From Larimichthys crocea (Eukaryota > Chordata > Actinopteri > Sciaenidae), in contig NC_040020.1 in the NCBI RefSeq assembly GCF_000972845.2, forward strand, positions 1,550,669 to 1,614,668: a stretch of DNA of 64,000 nt. Direction: 5' to 3'. The translations under genes and the position numbers were made by a program. The notes under the pieces are model-generated. The model was not told the origin of the DNA. It ran no database searches and saw only the letters and a program-made list of their open reading frames with translations. Below are positions 9,117-23,277 of this stretch, in pieces. The number at the start of each line of letters is the position of its first letter. Position 1 is the first letter of the stretch.

Positions 9117-12100
9117 CACACGCTGTCTACACTGTGCCTTATTTTGAACTCAGTAAATCATTTGATCTTATCGGACGTCCGTCCGTTCATTTCATTTCTC
9201 TCTCGTCTCTTTCGCTCTGTTTTTTTCTCTCTTCTCCCTCTCGCCTCTCTCTGTTCTCCCAAACGCTAAGGAAAGAGATAATCTGGCCATGATCTGTTCT
9301 CAGAATCTATTGTTCACGCGCTCTTCTTTCTTTTTTTTTCCCTTCGCTCCGCTGAAAGTTGAAAAATAAAAAAAGTTCAAACAAGGTAAACTTGTCATAT
9401 ATCTGGATCTGGAGCTTGCCAGGCTCCACTAGCCTAAATACATTTTCTCGCTTGGTTTTAAATAAAAATACATTTCGCCTTTGCTGATGTCATTTTGCTG
9501 ATTCACCTCTTGGAAAAAAATAAATAAAATAAATGGATGATGCACGGTGCCGCTGAGAAGAAACAACAATGGACACCTATCTGTGTTAAGTGATAACTGA
9601 TAACTCTCAGTCGGCGATAAGACATGTGATATGGACACTAAATTTCATGAGCCGTGCTCTCTGCTGCATGCCGTGTTCCTGAAGGGCCTCATCTGATGTC
9701 AAATAACTGCGTTACCAGACTTGTCAGATATCAGATATCCGTACTGTCAAACATAACTCATTTTAAAGTCCGGGTTAAAGCATGGGGATAACATGGTTAT
9801 CTTCTCTCATACTGTATATCTGTTACACCTTACGTACTCAAGCACGCATGTGCGTACAGACACACACACACACACACACACCTCCATCGAGTCAGTCAGC
9901 GAGCTCTCCATCATTGCCAGCGGTAGCTCAGTGCTCTTTGGTTGGTTGCAGGTTGATGGATGAGTCTCCCTTGAGCAGCTCTGTTAAAGCGCCTCTCTAT
10001 CAGGCTGCAGCCGCATGGGCCCTCACATTTGATTAGATCCCAATGGAAGCCAGTTGCTCCCTGTCATCACTCATACGGCACAGGCAAACGGAGATGCAAC
10101 GGGGAAGACAGCCATTGGAGCAGAGAGGCTTGACACGCTGAGGAAGCCATTTCGGTGCAAAGAGAGGATATTATGTGACTCGTGTACAACTCCGTCTCAC
10201 ATGGGTGGCGCCGCGCTTGGCTGGAGAGGAGAGATAGTGCGGAGGGAGAGAGAGAGAGGGGGATACTCATAAAGAGCGGCGGCGTTATTTCCATTCTTCA
10301 TGGGTTTATATTCAGAACCCCCAAAAGCCTCATCCGAGATTCTATCAATCAAATTGCCCACCTATTTATTTAAATTACACCTGAATGAGAATGAAGACCA
10401 TTACGGCACTTCAAAACTCAAAAGCCTTCTGTCTCCTTGTCTCTCTCTCTCTCTCCTTCATCTCCCTCCATTGATATTTACATGTCAATGACGTCTGTGT
10501 AAGTGCCTTTCTCTCTCTCTCTCTCTCTTTTTTTTTGTGGTCCTCCTATTTACATGTCAGTGGCTTTCGCTTCTTGATGGTGCCGCGTTGCAATGAAAGT
10601 AATTTGCTCTGTGACAGTCAGACCATTTTACCAGCTATTACTCTCATCCATTCTGGTCAGTGAATACTGATGACAATGAAACCAAGGAGCTGTGAAGACA
10701 TTTTTGCAAGGCCCCCGTGTTAGTGACGCTGGTGCGGCTTTCACGTGCTGACAGTCTCGTCCCGTTCACCTCTAAAAGAGCGTTTTTAAATGATATGCAG
10801 CATATTTATTGGACTTTGTTAAACTATGCAGTCATCTCGAATCTTTATGCTAAGTTAATTGCTTTAGTGTAAAGTGTCTACGGGAACAATTTTTTTAAAA
10901 TTCTGACTTCTCATCTCGGGGAAGCAATCGGAATCGTGGTGTTGTGTTTATTGCTCCAAAGCTGCCTGGTCACCGCAGCCTAAAGTCAGACCTGACATTC
11001 TTTATGAACTACACAACAATGTGAAAGCCATTACACTTCCAGTAAATTGCTTTGAAAAAAACTTGATAGTTGCACAAAAAAAAAAGCAATTTCAGCATGA
11101 AATCATGGCACTTCCCAGCGAGGGCCTGGAGATAAGTCTCAAGCGATGATGCGGTTTTAAAAATAAAGACTAATTTCCTTTTAATCAGCAGCATGGACTG
11201 CACCGCCCAGAGTGTTAAATCACTGTTGCAGAAGTGATTTGAGGACGGCGGGGGCGGGATGAGATATAGTGATGAGAGGTTGCTGACGTGCCCAGGGGTC
11301 AGCAGCGTGTCATGTCTGGACGGACAGGACGGGAACGCACGCACGCCAACTCTCTGCTTTGTTGTTTTTAAGAGTTCCGTTGGCCATTAATGATTTAGTC
11401 TTACAGGCAGGACAGAAATATGACTGCTTATGACTGAAATATTGATGGGGCCGCATGAATTATTAACAAGGCTGATTTCTGGAATAAAGATGCAGTTGAC
11501 CTACTGTAGCAAGAGGTGAGTTACAGAGGCCCTACTGTTTTCTGCTCGACGGATGGTGCGGCTGATGGCGCTCACCTTTCACGGGAGTGCTGGGATGCAT
11601 TTTTTTTTTGTGCATCACTGAGGCCAAGTGGCGCTCGGTGGCTTTGTGAGCCTTTGCGACAAACGCCCGCCTGTTCCTCGAGATATGCATGTATGAATGA
11701 GAGAGGGCTGTACCGAGATCTCCCCCCGCCGGTGACGTGTTTATTCTTTAAACAACCTGCCGCAAACTGCGAAGCCAGTGAGCCGACAAAAGCGGCGAAT
11801 AGTTAAACTACCATGCACGAGACTCTTTTTTGCCAAAACAACCTGCATTCTTTTCAAAATCTGTTTGTGTTTGTGCTGCCTCCAGTTGAATCTAATTTGG
11901 CAGTGGAGAGCGAGAGTAGTCTTGGTGTGCACTTGGATCTGGCAAATAGAGCATTGGCGCGGAGACATGGCACACAAACAGTGAAAGCGCCGCTTGTTTC
12001 GATGGAGGTAAAGGATTCATTCCTTTACCTGCTTTGTCCTTATAGTTTGGTCCCATCTCATCCTTCTAATCTCATTGTCTCCTCCCCTTATCCCCTTAAA

Positions 12101-14272
12101 CATTCATAAGCCTTCGGGTCGTCTTTTCATCAGTTTGAATATTCCTTGTCTCCTCTCCTCTGCTCGTTTTGTGGCAGTTACTAAAGCATCACATTGGCTT
12201 TCACTGCTGGCTGAGTTCTCGTGGCTCACGGTCGTCCTCTCTCAAACTCGTCCTCATTCCTTCCCTCACAAATTAGTGGGGCATTGGATTGATTTTTCAC
12301 CCTCTCGTTTTATCTCAACGTGACCCTCTGCAGAGCGCTTGACAATGTTGAAGTTTTTTATGGAGCTGTGATAGATAGATACGGAGCTCTGCAGATGAAT
12401 TTAACTTGAAGCTTGAGGCGAAGGAGACAGTGGTACACGCTAATGACTCGCAAAAATGAGGCCCTAGAGGTGCACAAAGAGTTTGGACGGACGGGGGGAA
12501 AAAAAAGTGTCCAGCGCAACGAAGGACAAAGAACAAAAGGGGGATTTCTTTTTCTTTTTCTTTTCTTCTTAAGCGTTTAGGCCTTAGCTAAGTTTGCTGG
12601 CTGTGGGCTGCTTCGTCCTTCGCATAGGTCAAGAGGACAGGGATGCAAGAGTGGGGAGGGGAAAACAGATAGTATCTCTCATCCATCCTCAAGGGATGGA
12701 TGGAGGGAGGCAGGAGGGATAGAGAGGTAAGCGCTGTGAGGAAATGGAGAGATGGAGGGACGGAGATAGGCGTGAGTGGTGGGAAGAGAGACTGTAGAGT
12801 GGGGGAGGCAGAGGAAGGAGAGATTGAGAGCGATTGAGACGAGGACAAAATGGTTGAGAAAAGTGTTTATTCCTCTGATAGGAGCGTGAAAACATTTGAC
12901 AAATGGGATAGCGAGGACTCGTTTGTGGAGCAGCTTGGATGAGGTTTGTTTACATTCAAATCTACCCAAATAGACGGAGCATGTAATGTGCACGGCTGAA
13001 CATCTTGTGCTCGGAGAAAAAAAAAAAAAAAAAAAGAAATCGTTTGCAAAAACTTAGTGCTTCAGCAATTTATTTGCATCAAGGGCCTGCCAGAAGGTGA
13101 ATATCTGGGTTTAGATGTCAGGTATAAGATGAAACAGATTCGGGCTGTAAAGAGATTATCCTTAATCTATCGCAGCGAAAGCAGCGGGCTTTCAGTAACA
13201 TCGTGCACAGGCACGACGGAAGTGTGCAGAATTTGGATTGCGCAGGGGGCAAGAGTGCACTCATGTGTGTGTGTGTGTCTGAATGATGAGGTTCAGAGTC
13301 CCAAGCTACCAGCTAATGGTCCCATAGATTTATTGGCAGCACCAAGGGTACTCTGTTTTAGACTCACGAGAGAATTCGCGATATGTCACCTGCTCCGGCA
13401 GCCTACAGACGTGAGGCCTAAGACCAGATCTGTCATCACGTCCATGGGAACGTGTGCAGGAGAGGAATGGAAATGAGAAAGACAAGGGCCAACAGGAAAC
13501 CTACCCCCCAAACAAAGTTAGTGTTAAGTCAGAAAGGAATGAAACCACAACTTGGGCGTGGTAGTCGATTCTGCCCATCGGATATCGGACCACCTGTGAA
13601 ATCGCAGCACCGGGGCCATGTGAAGCCTTTAGGCAAAGCACTTGTCTCCTCAGCAATAGTGTTTTCATAACCAGCCAACTGGGAGGAGATCTAAAGAGAG
13701 AGGCAGGAGCACTAATCAATAGGAGAGGGCGGACCGGTGTCAAACGGCAAATAAACAAACAACCCATTATCCCAACACACACACACACACATGCCAGGAT
13801 ATGTAACAAGCGAACGGCAGAGACACACAAAGGTACACGCAAAGGTACGCTCTTATACACACCGAGTGTTAATGTGAACGATTATATGCAAGTGGCAGAA
13901 CGGAACTCATTCCTATTCACACTCTCTCTCCGCTGTGTGTGTGTGTGCATGTGTGACAAGCAAACAGACTAACTAACTACGTGTGTGTTTCAGCTTTACA
14001 CATTTGTAATAAATGTGGGTGTATGTTGTTGTTGTTTTGTTTTGTTTTGTTCTCGGGCAGGTAAAAAAAAAAAGAAAAGCAGAGCAGAGAGTGCGTCTGG
14101 TGTAAACACTGATATTACTGTATTGATCAAACCCTCATATCTGGTGGCAGTTAAGATGGCCCGCGGGCGTGACTCCGTGTGCGAGCGCGTTGAAGTGATG
14201 TGTGCATCGTCTGTGTTGTGTATGCATGTGTGCATTCGTCTACGTGCGTGCGTGCTTTATCTCTCTCTCCAA

Positions 14273-14304
<32 letters not shown>

Positions 14305-15188
14305 GAAGTTTGTTCTGGGCAGCGTTGGTGACAGAGCGAGGGAGGAGAAGTGCTATCGATTTTTTATCCCAGCCATGCTAGAGAAAGATCTGTTTGGGTG
14401 GAACTGTGATTACCTCTCTTTCTCTCTCTCTCTCTTTCTCTCTCTCTCACCCTTTCACTTAGCATACATGCGGTATCTATCTATCCGTCCAACGTCTCAC
14501 CCGTCTCAATCGTTAGGCCTAAACAAAGCGTGTGATGTGCTCCCTCGCCGCCGTCGTCTATTTCTGGATGCCAGCACGTCTGGGGAGGGGGAGAGAATAT
14601 GTTTCAAAGTTTTTAGCATCTTAGAAATGGTTTGTTTATATTCTAAGTATACCACACTTCTGCCACATCGGGGGACTTTGCGTGCACAGCACACGTGCAC
14701 TTTCTTAAAAAAAAAAGAAGAAAAGAACAATGACAACAGTATCTGAGGTTTTAAAAGATTTAGGAGCGAATCAGTTGCCTGGTTACCGGAGTCTGTTTGT
14801 CGGGTTGCAGCCTGCATCCAATTGCAGACACATGTAACCACACCCATGTGCATGTATGCACATATAGAAGCATGAATATGCCCCAGTTACTTCGTCAAAC
14901 TTAATCCCGACTGCTAAATTTAGCAGTCCGACCCCAGATCGGTGTGTGCATCTGTCTGTCTGCACATCTGTCTGTCTGTCTCTCCGCTCGCAGCCTGCCA
15001 GTCCTCCTCTCGGCCTGTTAGAATGGAACAGACGGCAACACAAAGGCAATCTGTGTTTCCCAGTGTGCGTAGTGAGATAAACAGATAAATGATTAGTTTG
15101 CAATAGAGGAGAGGGAGTCTTAGTGTCATCATTATGAGGGAGAGGGGGATCGGGATTAAACGAGCGGCATTGTGTCGAACAGATTATT

Positions 15189-15190
<2 letters not shown>
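9115..15190. other. Intergenic; no recognised gene
   Basis: No host exon or named mobile element. Contents include a short CA tract (9860-9881), CT-rich tracts (about 10441-10455 and 10511-10530), a purine-rich patch (about 12640-12850), poly-A (about 13017-13035), a TTTTG repeat (about 14033-14052), GT (14275-14303) and CT tracts near 14416-14450. The 253-residue open frame at 13985-14746 and the 139-residue frame at 13057-13476 both run through GT/CT repeats and show no family motif. Confidence 0.6.
14275..14303. repeat. (GT)n microsatellite
   Basis: About 14 TG units. Confidence 0.95.
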
Positions 15191-15229
<39 letters not shown>

Positions 15230-15369
15230 CTGCCTGCATGTGTGGTTGGCTGGTTTTCTCATTATAGGATTAAAGAGCATCTGGTTCAATGTTCCTACTC
15301 AACCCTGCCACTCAAAGTCACAGGGGAAATAATACACTGTTGTCTCATGAAGGTGTACTTGAACGTGCT

Positions 15370-15414
<45 letters not shown>

Positions 15415-15556
15415 ACATGCCACATACGGCACATGATTGTGCATGCATGTCAACTACGGGAACAGATATGGATCGAGTCGAAGTGGACACGGGCAGAGAT
15501 GAAATTGCGGTGTCTAGTGGCTGTGTCACGGAGAGTGGGGAACCTTGTATTGTGGG

Positions 15557-15597
<41 letters not shown>
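15191..15597. repeat. Cluster of three (GT)n tracts
   Basis: Three separate long GT tracts, at 15191-15228, 15374-15413 and 15561-15597 (about 19, 20 and 18 units), lie within 410 bases, separated by non-repetitive DNA. All have GT on the + strand. Confidence 0.95.
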
Positions 15598-15600
<3 letters not shown>

Positions 15601-15766
15601 AACTCTTGACTCAAATCTATTTCTGGTTATATAATGAAAGGTGGACTGCGAAGAGGCTTAGCTGGATCTGTTGGCGAGTACAAAGCCAGGAAAGTGATGG
15701 GTAGAGGTAGGGAGAGTGGTGGAAGGAGACAGAGAGAGCAGGGGAGGACGACTACCCGTGGGATTG

Positions 15767-15816
<50 letters not shown>
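15767..15816. repeat. (GATA)n microsatellite
   Basis: About 12 GATA units in a perfect tract, 170 bases after the last GT tract of the cluster. Confidence 0.97.
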
Positions 15817-16173
15817 CTAAAGCTCCACATTTATTCTTCGTATGGACAATAAAGGTACTAATGCTCACATTGATTTTCTGTCTAATTGGCCCATTGTGGG
15901 ATGTGGCAACACAGTGCATTACAAGTGTCCAAGTGGTTTAACAGTTGACACTATAAACTCATTCATTTGACCCACTAAAACAATCATTTGCATTGGTGTT
16001 CGGTTTCCACAGAAGCACTCTTATCTCAGAAGGAGTGCTCAGACTGTATGTGAAGTCAATGCATGGGCGCAGTTGGGTACGAGGAGAGAGGAGAGAGTCT
16101 CTGGTGGTGGTGCAAACACGAGCGAAGGCAAGTCTGCACAAGCTGACATTGGGTTTCCAGTTTGTTCGTGTCG

Positions 16174-16208
<35 letters not shown>

Positions 16209-17164
16209 GGACGCGCACACATCCTTGCGAGCTGCAGACAGCACGACTTACACTCCGCTGTCAAGTTTGATGCCATTTCTGCTGATCGACAGCCTGTAGC
16301 GGTAATGCAGCAAGAAACATAGCAATGTGCCAACAAAGGTAAGGAAGAAGAGGAAGACTTCGAGGAAGTAAACATGGATGTAAACAGCAGTGTTGTAGTA
16401 CTCGAGGTCGGTCTTGGCCTTGCAACCATCTCGGAATCGAACATTTTTGCTCGGCCTTGTCTCTGGGTTATTACTAAAATGCCTGTACATTTATTTGTCA
16501 CTACTATGAAACAAAATTAAACTAAAAAACTAAACTTCCTGCTTCAAATATGACCAATAACCTGATTCATTTCTAATTTGATACTTCTGTTAGTTGACAG
16601 CTGTCACTCCATCCCACCCCCTTGGAGACAGGAGAAGAAGCTGTGGCTGTCTTGAAGGAGATGTCAGCCAAAATCTTAATCAGATCAACAAAGAGTTCAT
16701 CTAGAAAAGACCAAAGACCAAAAGAAAACAAACAGCAGCAGCACTTACTAAAACGGCCTCACCCAATAAGATTTGGGGAATATTAGCTACATATTACCAC
16801 CCATGTAGGATCTATGCTGCCTGATCTTGGTCTTAACTCGGACTTCTGCTCTCGATGCAGTCTGGTCTTGGTCATGACTTGATCTCCGTTTAGGTGGTCT
16901 TGATTACATCATAGCAATGTAGTTTTATGAGGAAGGAAATGTATCTCTGCAAACTGAATGTATTTGTTTACATAAAAACCTTGTGCAGCACCTTAACTAA
17001 ACATACATGGCTCCGGAGGAAAAAAGATCTGGTGTTCCAGGTAAATTTAGAGATCAGTTAGTGTCCGACCTGTCACAGAAACACTGCACAGTCAGACACA
17101 CACACACACACACACTCACAGTGCAATGCTTTGCTTTTAATAGATGTGTTAATTAGAGTTTTGT
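15817..17164. other. Intergenic; possible unidentified repeat
   Basis: No gene. A (GC/CA)n tract lies at 16176-16207 and a short CA tract at about 17096-17116. Around 16820-16905 the phrase TCTTGGTC recurs with variants (GATCTTGGTCTTAACTCGG, TCTGGTCTTGGTCATGAC), which resembles a fish interspersed repeat I cannot name. This is low confidence. Confidence 0.45.
16176..16207. repeat. (GC)n(AC)n microsatellite
   Basis: GCGCGC runs into about 13 AC units. Confidence 0.95.
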
Positions 17165-17325
17165 GGGGTGTCTTAGCTCGCCTGGTAGAGCGTGCACTTC
17201 ATGTGGGTAAAGTTCTTACTGCAGCACCCCGGGTTATATCCCAACCTGTGGCCCGGTGCTGCATGCCATCTCCTCTTTTTGCCCTTTCCTGTCTCTCAAA
17301 AGCTAAAATAACAATAATAATAATG
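17165..17325 (+). mobile_element. tRNA-derived SINE, plus strand
   Basis: An A-box-like TAGCTCGCCTGGTAGAGCG starts at 17174, and a degraded B box (GGTTATATCCC, 17232-17242) lies about 58 bases later. A CCTGTGGCCC...TGCTGCATGCCATCTCC body follows, then a pyrimidine run and an (AAT)n-like tail at about 17309-17324. This order is that of an abundant percomorph tRNA-SINE whose body reads CTGCGGCCCTTTGCTGCATG. The extra bases between the boxes and the mutated B box show it is an old copy and not a working tRNA gene. Confidence 0.75.
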
Positions 17326-18398
17326 AAAAGAGATTTGTTGGACGACACCTGTCAGTGGCACACAATGATCAGGATTCACAAGTGTCTCAAATTTCAATTT
17401 ATTGCTCGTTCCAAAACCAATCAAAGAGAGTTTTCTTACGTGGAATGAGCACAGGAGGGAGTTATCTGAGACACAGCCAATATGTTGCAGTAAACGAGCC
17501 TCAGACATCAAATCAGATGATTTAGATTAGAATTTCTTACAGCGGTGGCATCGCGCCAACGGTCAGCTGTGAACAATTGGTCCAAATTGTGCTATTTCAT
17601 CACATAAACCAGTGATTTAACGCCACCGTTGACATGTTGTAATGTTTAAAAATGGTTCCAAGTCATATTCATCCCTGTATTTAGCATTTAAAGGAAGGAT
17701 ACAACCAATCAAATAAATGATTTATAGCACACTACAATGTTAATAATAGTATAATAGAGTTTTTACAAGTTTTGAACACGTATACATAAACTTTAAAACA
17801 GCTGATTTGTACACGTTTATAAATACTTTATAACACAGTAAAAGGTTTGTTTATGTTTGTAATAATAACGTAATGTTATAAAGAGTTTATAATACATTCA
17901 TTAATTGTCTATACATCAGATTTCTGAAGGTGAGTTATAGTTAATGAATTAAAAATGTGTGCAACAAAAGAAGCGACTACATTACAGACATTTATACACT
18001 GTTTATTATTGTTATATATTGCAAAATTAAGACAAATTAATGGATTTTTTTAAGAAATCAATGACTGATCTCCATTACCATATTTTGTTACAATTAATTC
18101 GCTTTGCTTTTCATTCAAGCTGAAACATTACACCGGCCAAAACTAGAATAAGTGCATACCTTAATTGTATAAATTGTATTTTCATTTGTGACTGACATAA
18201 CAATAATAAATCACTGTGATTGTGTTGCTGATGATGGTGCCGGCCTAATAAGAGTTTATGTCAGTATTTCTATGTGTTTGTGTATATGTGTGTGTGTTTA
18301 TTGCCTGTGCCCCTATTAATCAGAACCTATCACTTGTGCCTAATGGAGATAGATTATCAAGCAGAGAGACGTGACTGTCCCTAGAGAATGTCTGGTTT

Positions 18399-18400
<2 letters not shown>

Positions 18401-18439
<39 letters not shown>
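18401..18439. repeat. (GT)n microsatellite
   Basis: About 19 GT units. Confidence 0.97.
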
Positions 18440-18440
<1 letters not shown>

Positions 18441-21400
18441 CTGTGATGTAGTAAATACCCCAATAACTGCGTGATTTTCTGCTTGACTACCAGAGCCACC
18501 ATCGTTTGTGTCACCTGCCCTCGATAAGGAGGTGAGGGTGTGTTTCTGGAGACACAGAGGTTAAGCACACTCATTTATTACACCCTGTCTGTGTGCGTGT
18601 GTGTGTGCGCGTGTGTGTGTGTGTGTGTGTACATCGTGTGAGCATAATTAGCTGAGACTATGCTCGCTGGCGTGCTCCACATTTATTTCCCAAACAAACA
18701 GGACTTTAACAGCACCTGTACAGGCTTCTTTTACACGCCTGGAGGTAGAAAGGAGTTTGCCACCAGCTGCAGCAGAAGGCTTTAATCCCTCAGATATACC
18801 TATATTATCCTCGCCGCGCAGGGTGAAATATCAGCTACATACTAATATTTCTCCCCCTTTTTTTTTTTTTACCTTGAAACACGTCCTTGCAGCGGCTCCC
18901 CGGCATACACGTCGGCCCTTTTTTGTATCTTGGAAACATTTCAGGTGTATTCAGATGAGAAAAATTACCACATCAAAAGGCTACAAACTGCAGATCACAT
19001 TAATTCGGCAGGAACAATAAAACGTGTATGATTTAGTGACAATAATGGACCTAAACAAACTCCAACTGATCCCTGCTACGCGTAATCCCATAGTGACACG
19101 CACACACACACACACTTATGTAAACCCATTTTACTTTCATTAAGTATCACTCAAAATGGATGAGAGCTCTCATTTCACGGAGTGCTGCCACAGACTTGAT
19201 ATGAATGTCTTCACACACACACACACACACACACACATGTGCATAACCCACGTATAAATACTGCTAACAAGCCTGACAGTGGCTCAAGTAGAGACGGAGC
19301 AAGATTCTCAGGGCTACAGATTGATAATAGACTTAAACACTTTTAATTACAACCTTTTCAGAAAGTCAGGACAGAGATTTCGGAGACGATTCTGACAAAG
19401 TGTGAAAAAATGTATGACGAAATACCATTTTTGTACTCGAGGCGTTATATATATTTTCAATCTTACTCCGACAATGGCTGCACAGAAAGGAGGAGAATGT
19501 AATCAAATGTCTTCCGACGTTATTTAGACCAGCGTTGCCATTTGAAGGTCACCTGAAACAACAACCAAGTTTTCTCGTCTCTAAGGGAACGAAATACTCC
19601 AAATACCCAAATAACAGCCTCCTTGCTTATTGTTCCATCTCCCTCTTTCTTCTATTGATTGTCAGCTGTCTTCTGGGTAGTCAGTCTCGCTGATGACCTT
19701 TAAATTCTGAGTGTGTGTGTGGACGTGCGTGTGTGTCTTTGTGTGTGTGTGTGTGTGTGCACACCGGTGGATGTGTATGTGCGTGTCATTAGCTCCGTGT
19801 CCAGCGGCAGCATGTGCTCCCTTTGTGTTCTGTCATGTTATCATATTTTCTCCTGTTCTCCTCATCGATTACCTGTCATCAGGCTGAAATGTGGAGTTTT
19901 GTTTTCACCAACTTAGCAAATAGTGAGTTCTCTCTCTTTCTCTCTCTCCTCCTTTCCATCTCCATCTCTTGTTTTCCGTCTCTATTTGGCCTGCCACTCG
20001 TATTTCTAAAAAACACAAGATTTCTCTTGTCATGCCAATCATCACCTGCTTATCTTAACCATTCTGGACTTTCACACTTTTTTCTCTCTTTGTGAGACAT
20101 TTAGTCGTTTTTCTTTGACTCTCTCTTCAGCCGTGACGCTGTTAGACGAGGATGCTTAACTTATTAAACACTTCCGAATGTCTCTTTCTTTTTTCTAGTG
20201 CGATACAGCGCGTCGTGTCTCAGTGAGGGAAATCAAATCAGACCTGTCATAACACATCTGTTATGCATGGCTCTGTTTGTTTGTCTCTTTGTGCGTGCAG
20301 GTGTGTGTGTGTGTGCGCCTTGCACGTGTGTTTGTAATGTTAGTGGCGGCATGCATGGCTGGTTCTCTTGCTGGGATGCTAAACAGCAGAAGAAGGGAAG
20401 GTTAAGTAGGAAGGTCAACAGAGTAGAGCAGGGGAAGGGGGAGATATCCATCACAGAAACCAATACATTTCTGTGGACACCACGGCTATTTATTTTTATT
20501 TCTATGGAAAAGAAGACACTTTCTGCAGGTAAGCTGGCAGCCTGCCTGCGGGCCAACTTGACACATCCTCTGCAGACATTTGGAGGAGAACATAGAGCCC
20601 CGGAGTAAACAAACTGACTGGGCAAATCAGCTTGGAAAGTTGTTTGCTTGGCTGCAGAAGTATTCTTTGAAATAAGGGGTCATTCAGTCAAAGTTATATA
20701 TAAGTAAACAAGCTGACCTTTTTTTTTTCTTTCATTAAACCCATTAGAAAATTTTCCCATGCTTTATACTCAAAACATAACAGTAAGTGAGTGTCAGTGG
20801 ATTCTGGTCCCATGTTGATATTTCCATTGTGGACATCCGTCTGCTTTAGGATTTAGGGGTATCTAGGTATGTAGTCGCTGCTTGAATTTGTACATTTAAT
20901 GACATGCCTTAGGCACATTATGGCAAAGTTTCATGAGGTCTGACTTGTAGAGAGGACAAGTGGAAAGGAAATAATCATAATAATCAGATGTATCTTTAGC
21001 TTTCAGAAGAACCGTGTCAGTTTCCTGTCTGGTTCGTACTATAATCAAAAGATCTGGAGGGAGTTAGCCGGTTAATAATCTGTCAGAAAACCAGGCCGGT
21101 GATAGCAGCAGCCAACAGGTGTGGTTCACTGGTTTGGATGAAGGGTCAGTGAGTTTGAGACTGAGATGAGCTGCTTGCACACTGCTGGTTCTATTACATT
21201 AAAACAGCAGCAGCAGCAGCAGCATGAGATTTAAAAAAAAACCTTTAGCCTCAGCTAGAAATAGTGGAAAATCAAATTATAGTTTTCCAGAGTTTCAAGT
21301 TAACATCTTAAAGTTGCTTGTTTTGTCCAAAATGTCCAATTAAAGCAGCGTTGTTTAGGTTTTGGGCATAAAATAAAATTTTTATATTAATCCCACATTG

Positions 21401-22334
21401 ACTTGTAATCAGGTGAATTGTGTCTTCAGACTCAGAGTCTCACATCACCAATTTTTTTCTAGATTTTGGTGAAACTGGATCATATTTCATGGAGAAAACG
21501 TTTTCTGCTTTCCCTCTGATGTCCTCCGGCTGCAGTGCATCAACTCTTGGTAATTTACAGAGTTTCCTGATGGGCAGTAGAGTAAACTGCTGCCAACTGT
21601 AGCTGCTGTTAGCTCAGTTTGTTAGCCGGGCTGCCTGTACCATGACCCCAGGGAACTGGGGTAAGTGGTACAAACACGAACTTTGTACTGCAGGTGACCA
21701 ATGGACCATTGTGAAGAAGAGGAGGCCGACTAACACCGAGCTGGGCTTCTTGCTGCTGGACTAGTAAGTAATATCAGCTGGCTGCTATGTGTGCTGCATG
21801 CACGTGCTTGATGTTTGGCTGGTAAAGTTGTTGACTTGCTAAAATCATAATAAATACATGTGCACAATGAATCGCAAAAAAATATAAATGTCTACACCAT
21901 GTTTCTTTAATAACGTTAGAGAGAAACAGACAATAATTTTCTTATTAAACGATCAGTTAATTGATAAAGTGACCACCTGTATGTTTTAAAGTGAAAGCAT
22001 CCATCTTCAACATTTTCTCAATCCAGGTAGAATAAAACATTATTCTCTCCTCTCATACCTTCTTTTTAATTTTCTCTCCTACAGTCAAGCAACCTGTTCT
22101 CTCCCCAATTTCTTGCCTTTATCTCTCTCCACCTCCCTCCCACACGCTCTGTCAGTACCCTTCTTCTGTTTTTATATATCTCTCTCTCCGCTTCTGTTCT
22201 CCTCTCTTCTTCACCTCCCGTCTCCTCCGCCTCTAACACCTCTTGTCATTATGGCTAACTCCTGCTATGACGAGCCACGGCTTGATCTATTTCTATCTCC
22301 TCTCAGACAAGTGTTACATATACACCAACTGTTC

Positions 22335-22338
<4 letters not shown>

Positions 22339-22368
<30 letters not shown>
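22339..22368. repeat. (GT)n microsatellite
   Basis: About 15 GT units. Confidence 0.95.
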
Positions 22369-22369
<1 letters not shown>

Positions 22370-23277
22370 GGAGGGACAGAGGCATCGTTGGGGACATCTG
22401 TATACATACACATTTACAGCATGTGTGCGCAACAGCGGTTTAGTTTAAATTTAAACATCAGCGTTACAGTGCACAGTGCCAGCGTGCACGGTGTTGCTGA
22501 GGTTTCTAGGTTTCCAAAAATGGTAAACTAACAGCAGAATGGTCCCTGATACAGAGACGACAGTCGTGAGGAGACAGCCGACATCAGTTTTAAAATAAAG
22601 CTGCACAAAGATATTAACAATGATGTGATCGTCAAGGTCAGTCATGCGCTCCTGTTCTTTCCCTTACCTAAGTTCTGCCTTGTTGAAATAATTACGTAAG
22701 CCTTTAATGGATAGAAGTGATTAACGCCAGTCTTCAGCTGCAGAACACCTCGAGACATGTTTACCCATATTTGTCTTCAGTGCGGACAGGCGCGGGTCAG
22801 CAATGCCAGCTCTCCTCCGATATTCATGAGTCCTGCAGAAATAGTTCCTCAGGTATTATGGTGCCATGTTGTTAATGATTATGTGAACTGTATTGAGTTG
22901 GAGTTGGAATGACCTATGGCTTTTACAAGTTGTCCAAGCAGCTGGAAGCATTTTGTGCCTACACTTTTTCAAGTGTGGGCACAAGATGTTCACAACTTTT
23001 ACTTGAACAGTGGAGCTCTTGTCTATCTAGATAATAATCCCTCCAGAAATGATCATTATAATTATTTCATATATGTTATTATATCAAAATTAAGCAGAGC
23101 AATCATCCTGATTACAAATTGTGCAATCTCCTACACAGATCTGCTGATTTAAAGCTGTAGTAAATCAGAATCAGAGAATCAGAAATACTTTATTAATCCC
23201 TGCAGGGAGATTGTTTTTGTTACCGCAGCTCCCAAACGGTAAGTGAGATAGCAAGAAAACAAAACTTAAACAATATA

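Larger units (their letters stand above)
17326..23161. other. Intergenic; AT-rich repeat-like stretch and microsatellites
   Basis: No gene recognised. About 17600-18010 is AT-rich with recurring TTTATAA/TTATAAAC phrases, resembling a degraded fish repeat. GT tracts occur at 18401-18439, 18591-18630 and 22339-22368, CA at about 19212-19235, and CAG at about 21205-21222. At about 21600-21640 the phrase TGTTAGCTCAGTTTGTTAGCC looks like a tRNA A-box region, but no B box follows; the 21300-21770 segment may be an unidentified repeat. Confidence 0.5.

Noticed and set aside
8873..9119. Cys-Val and Ile-Tyr rich minus-strand frames
   Set aside because: Direct translation of (CA)n and (TA)n microsatellites.
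13057..13476. 139-residue open frame
   Set aside because: Crosses a GT tract (Cys-Val repeats) and has no recognised motif.
13985..14746. 253-residue open frame, the longest of the window
   Set aside because: Built from GT, CT and A-rich repeats (Cys-Val and Ser-Leu runs), with no conserved domain, and it starts in low-complexity DNA.
17165..17325. tRNA gene
   Set aside because: The A box is good, but the B box is mutated, the spacing is too long, and a SINE body and tail follow; it is a tRNA-derived SINE.
21600..21640. tRNA-like A box (TGTTAGCTCAGTTTGTTAGCC)
   Set aside because: No matching B box or cloverleaf partner downstream; at most part of an unidentified repeat.
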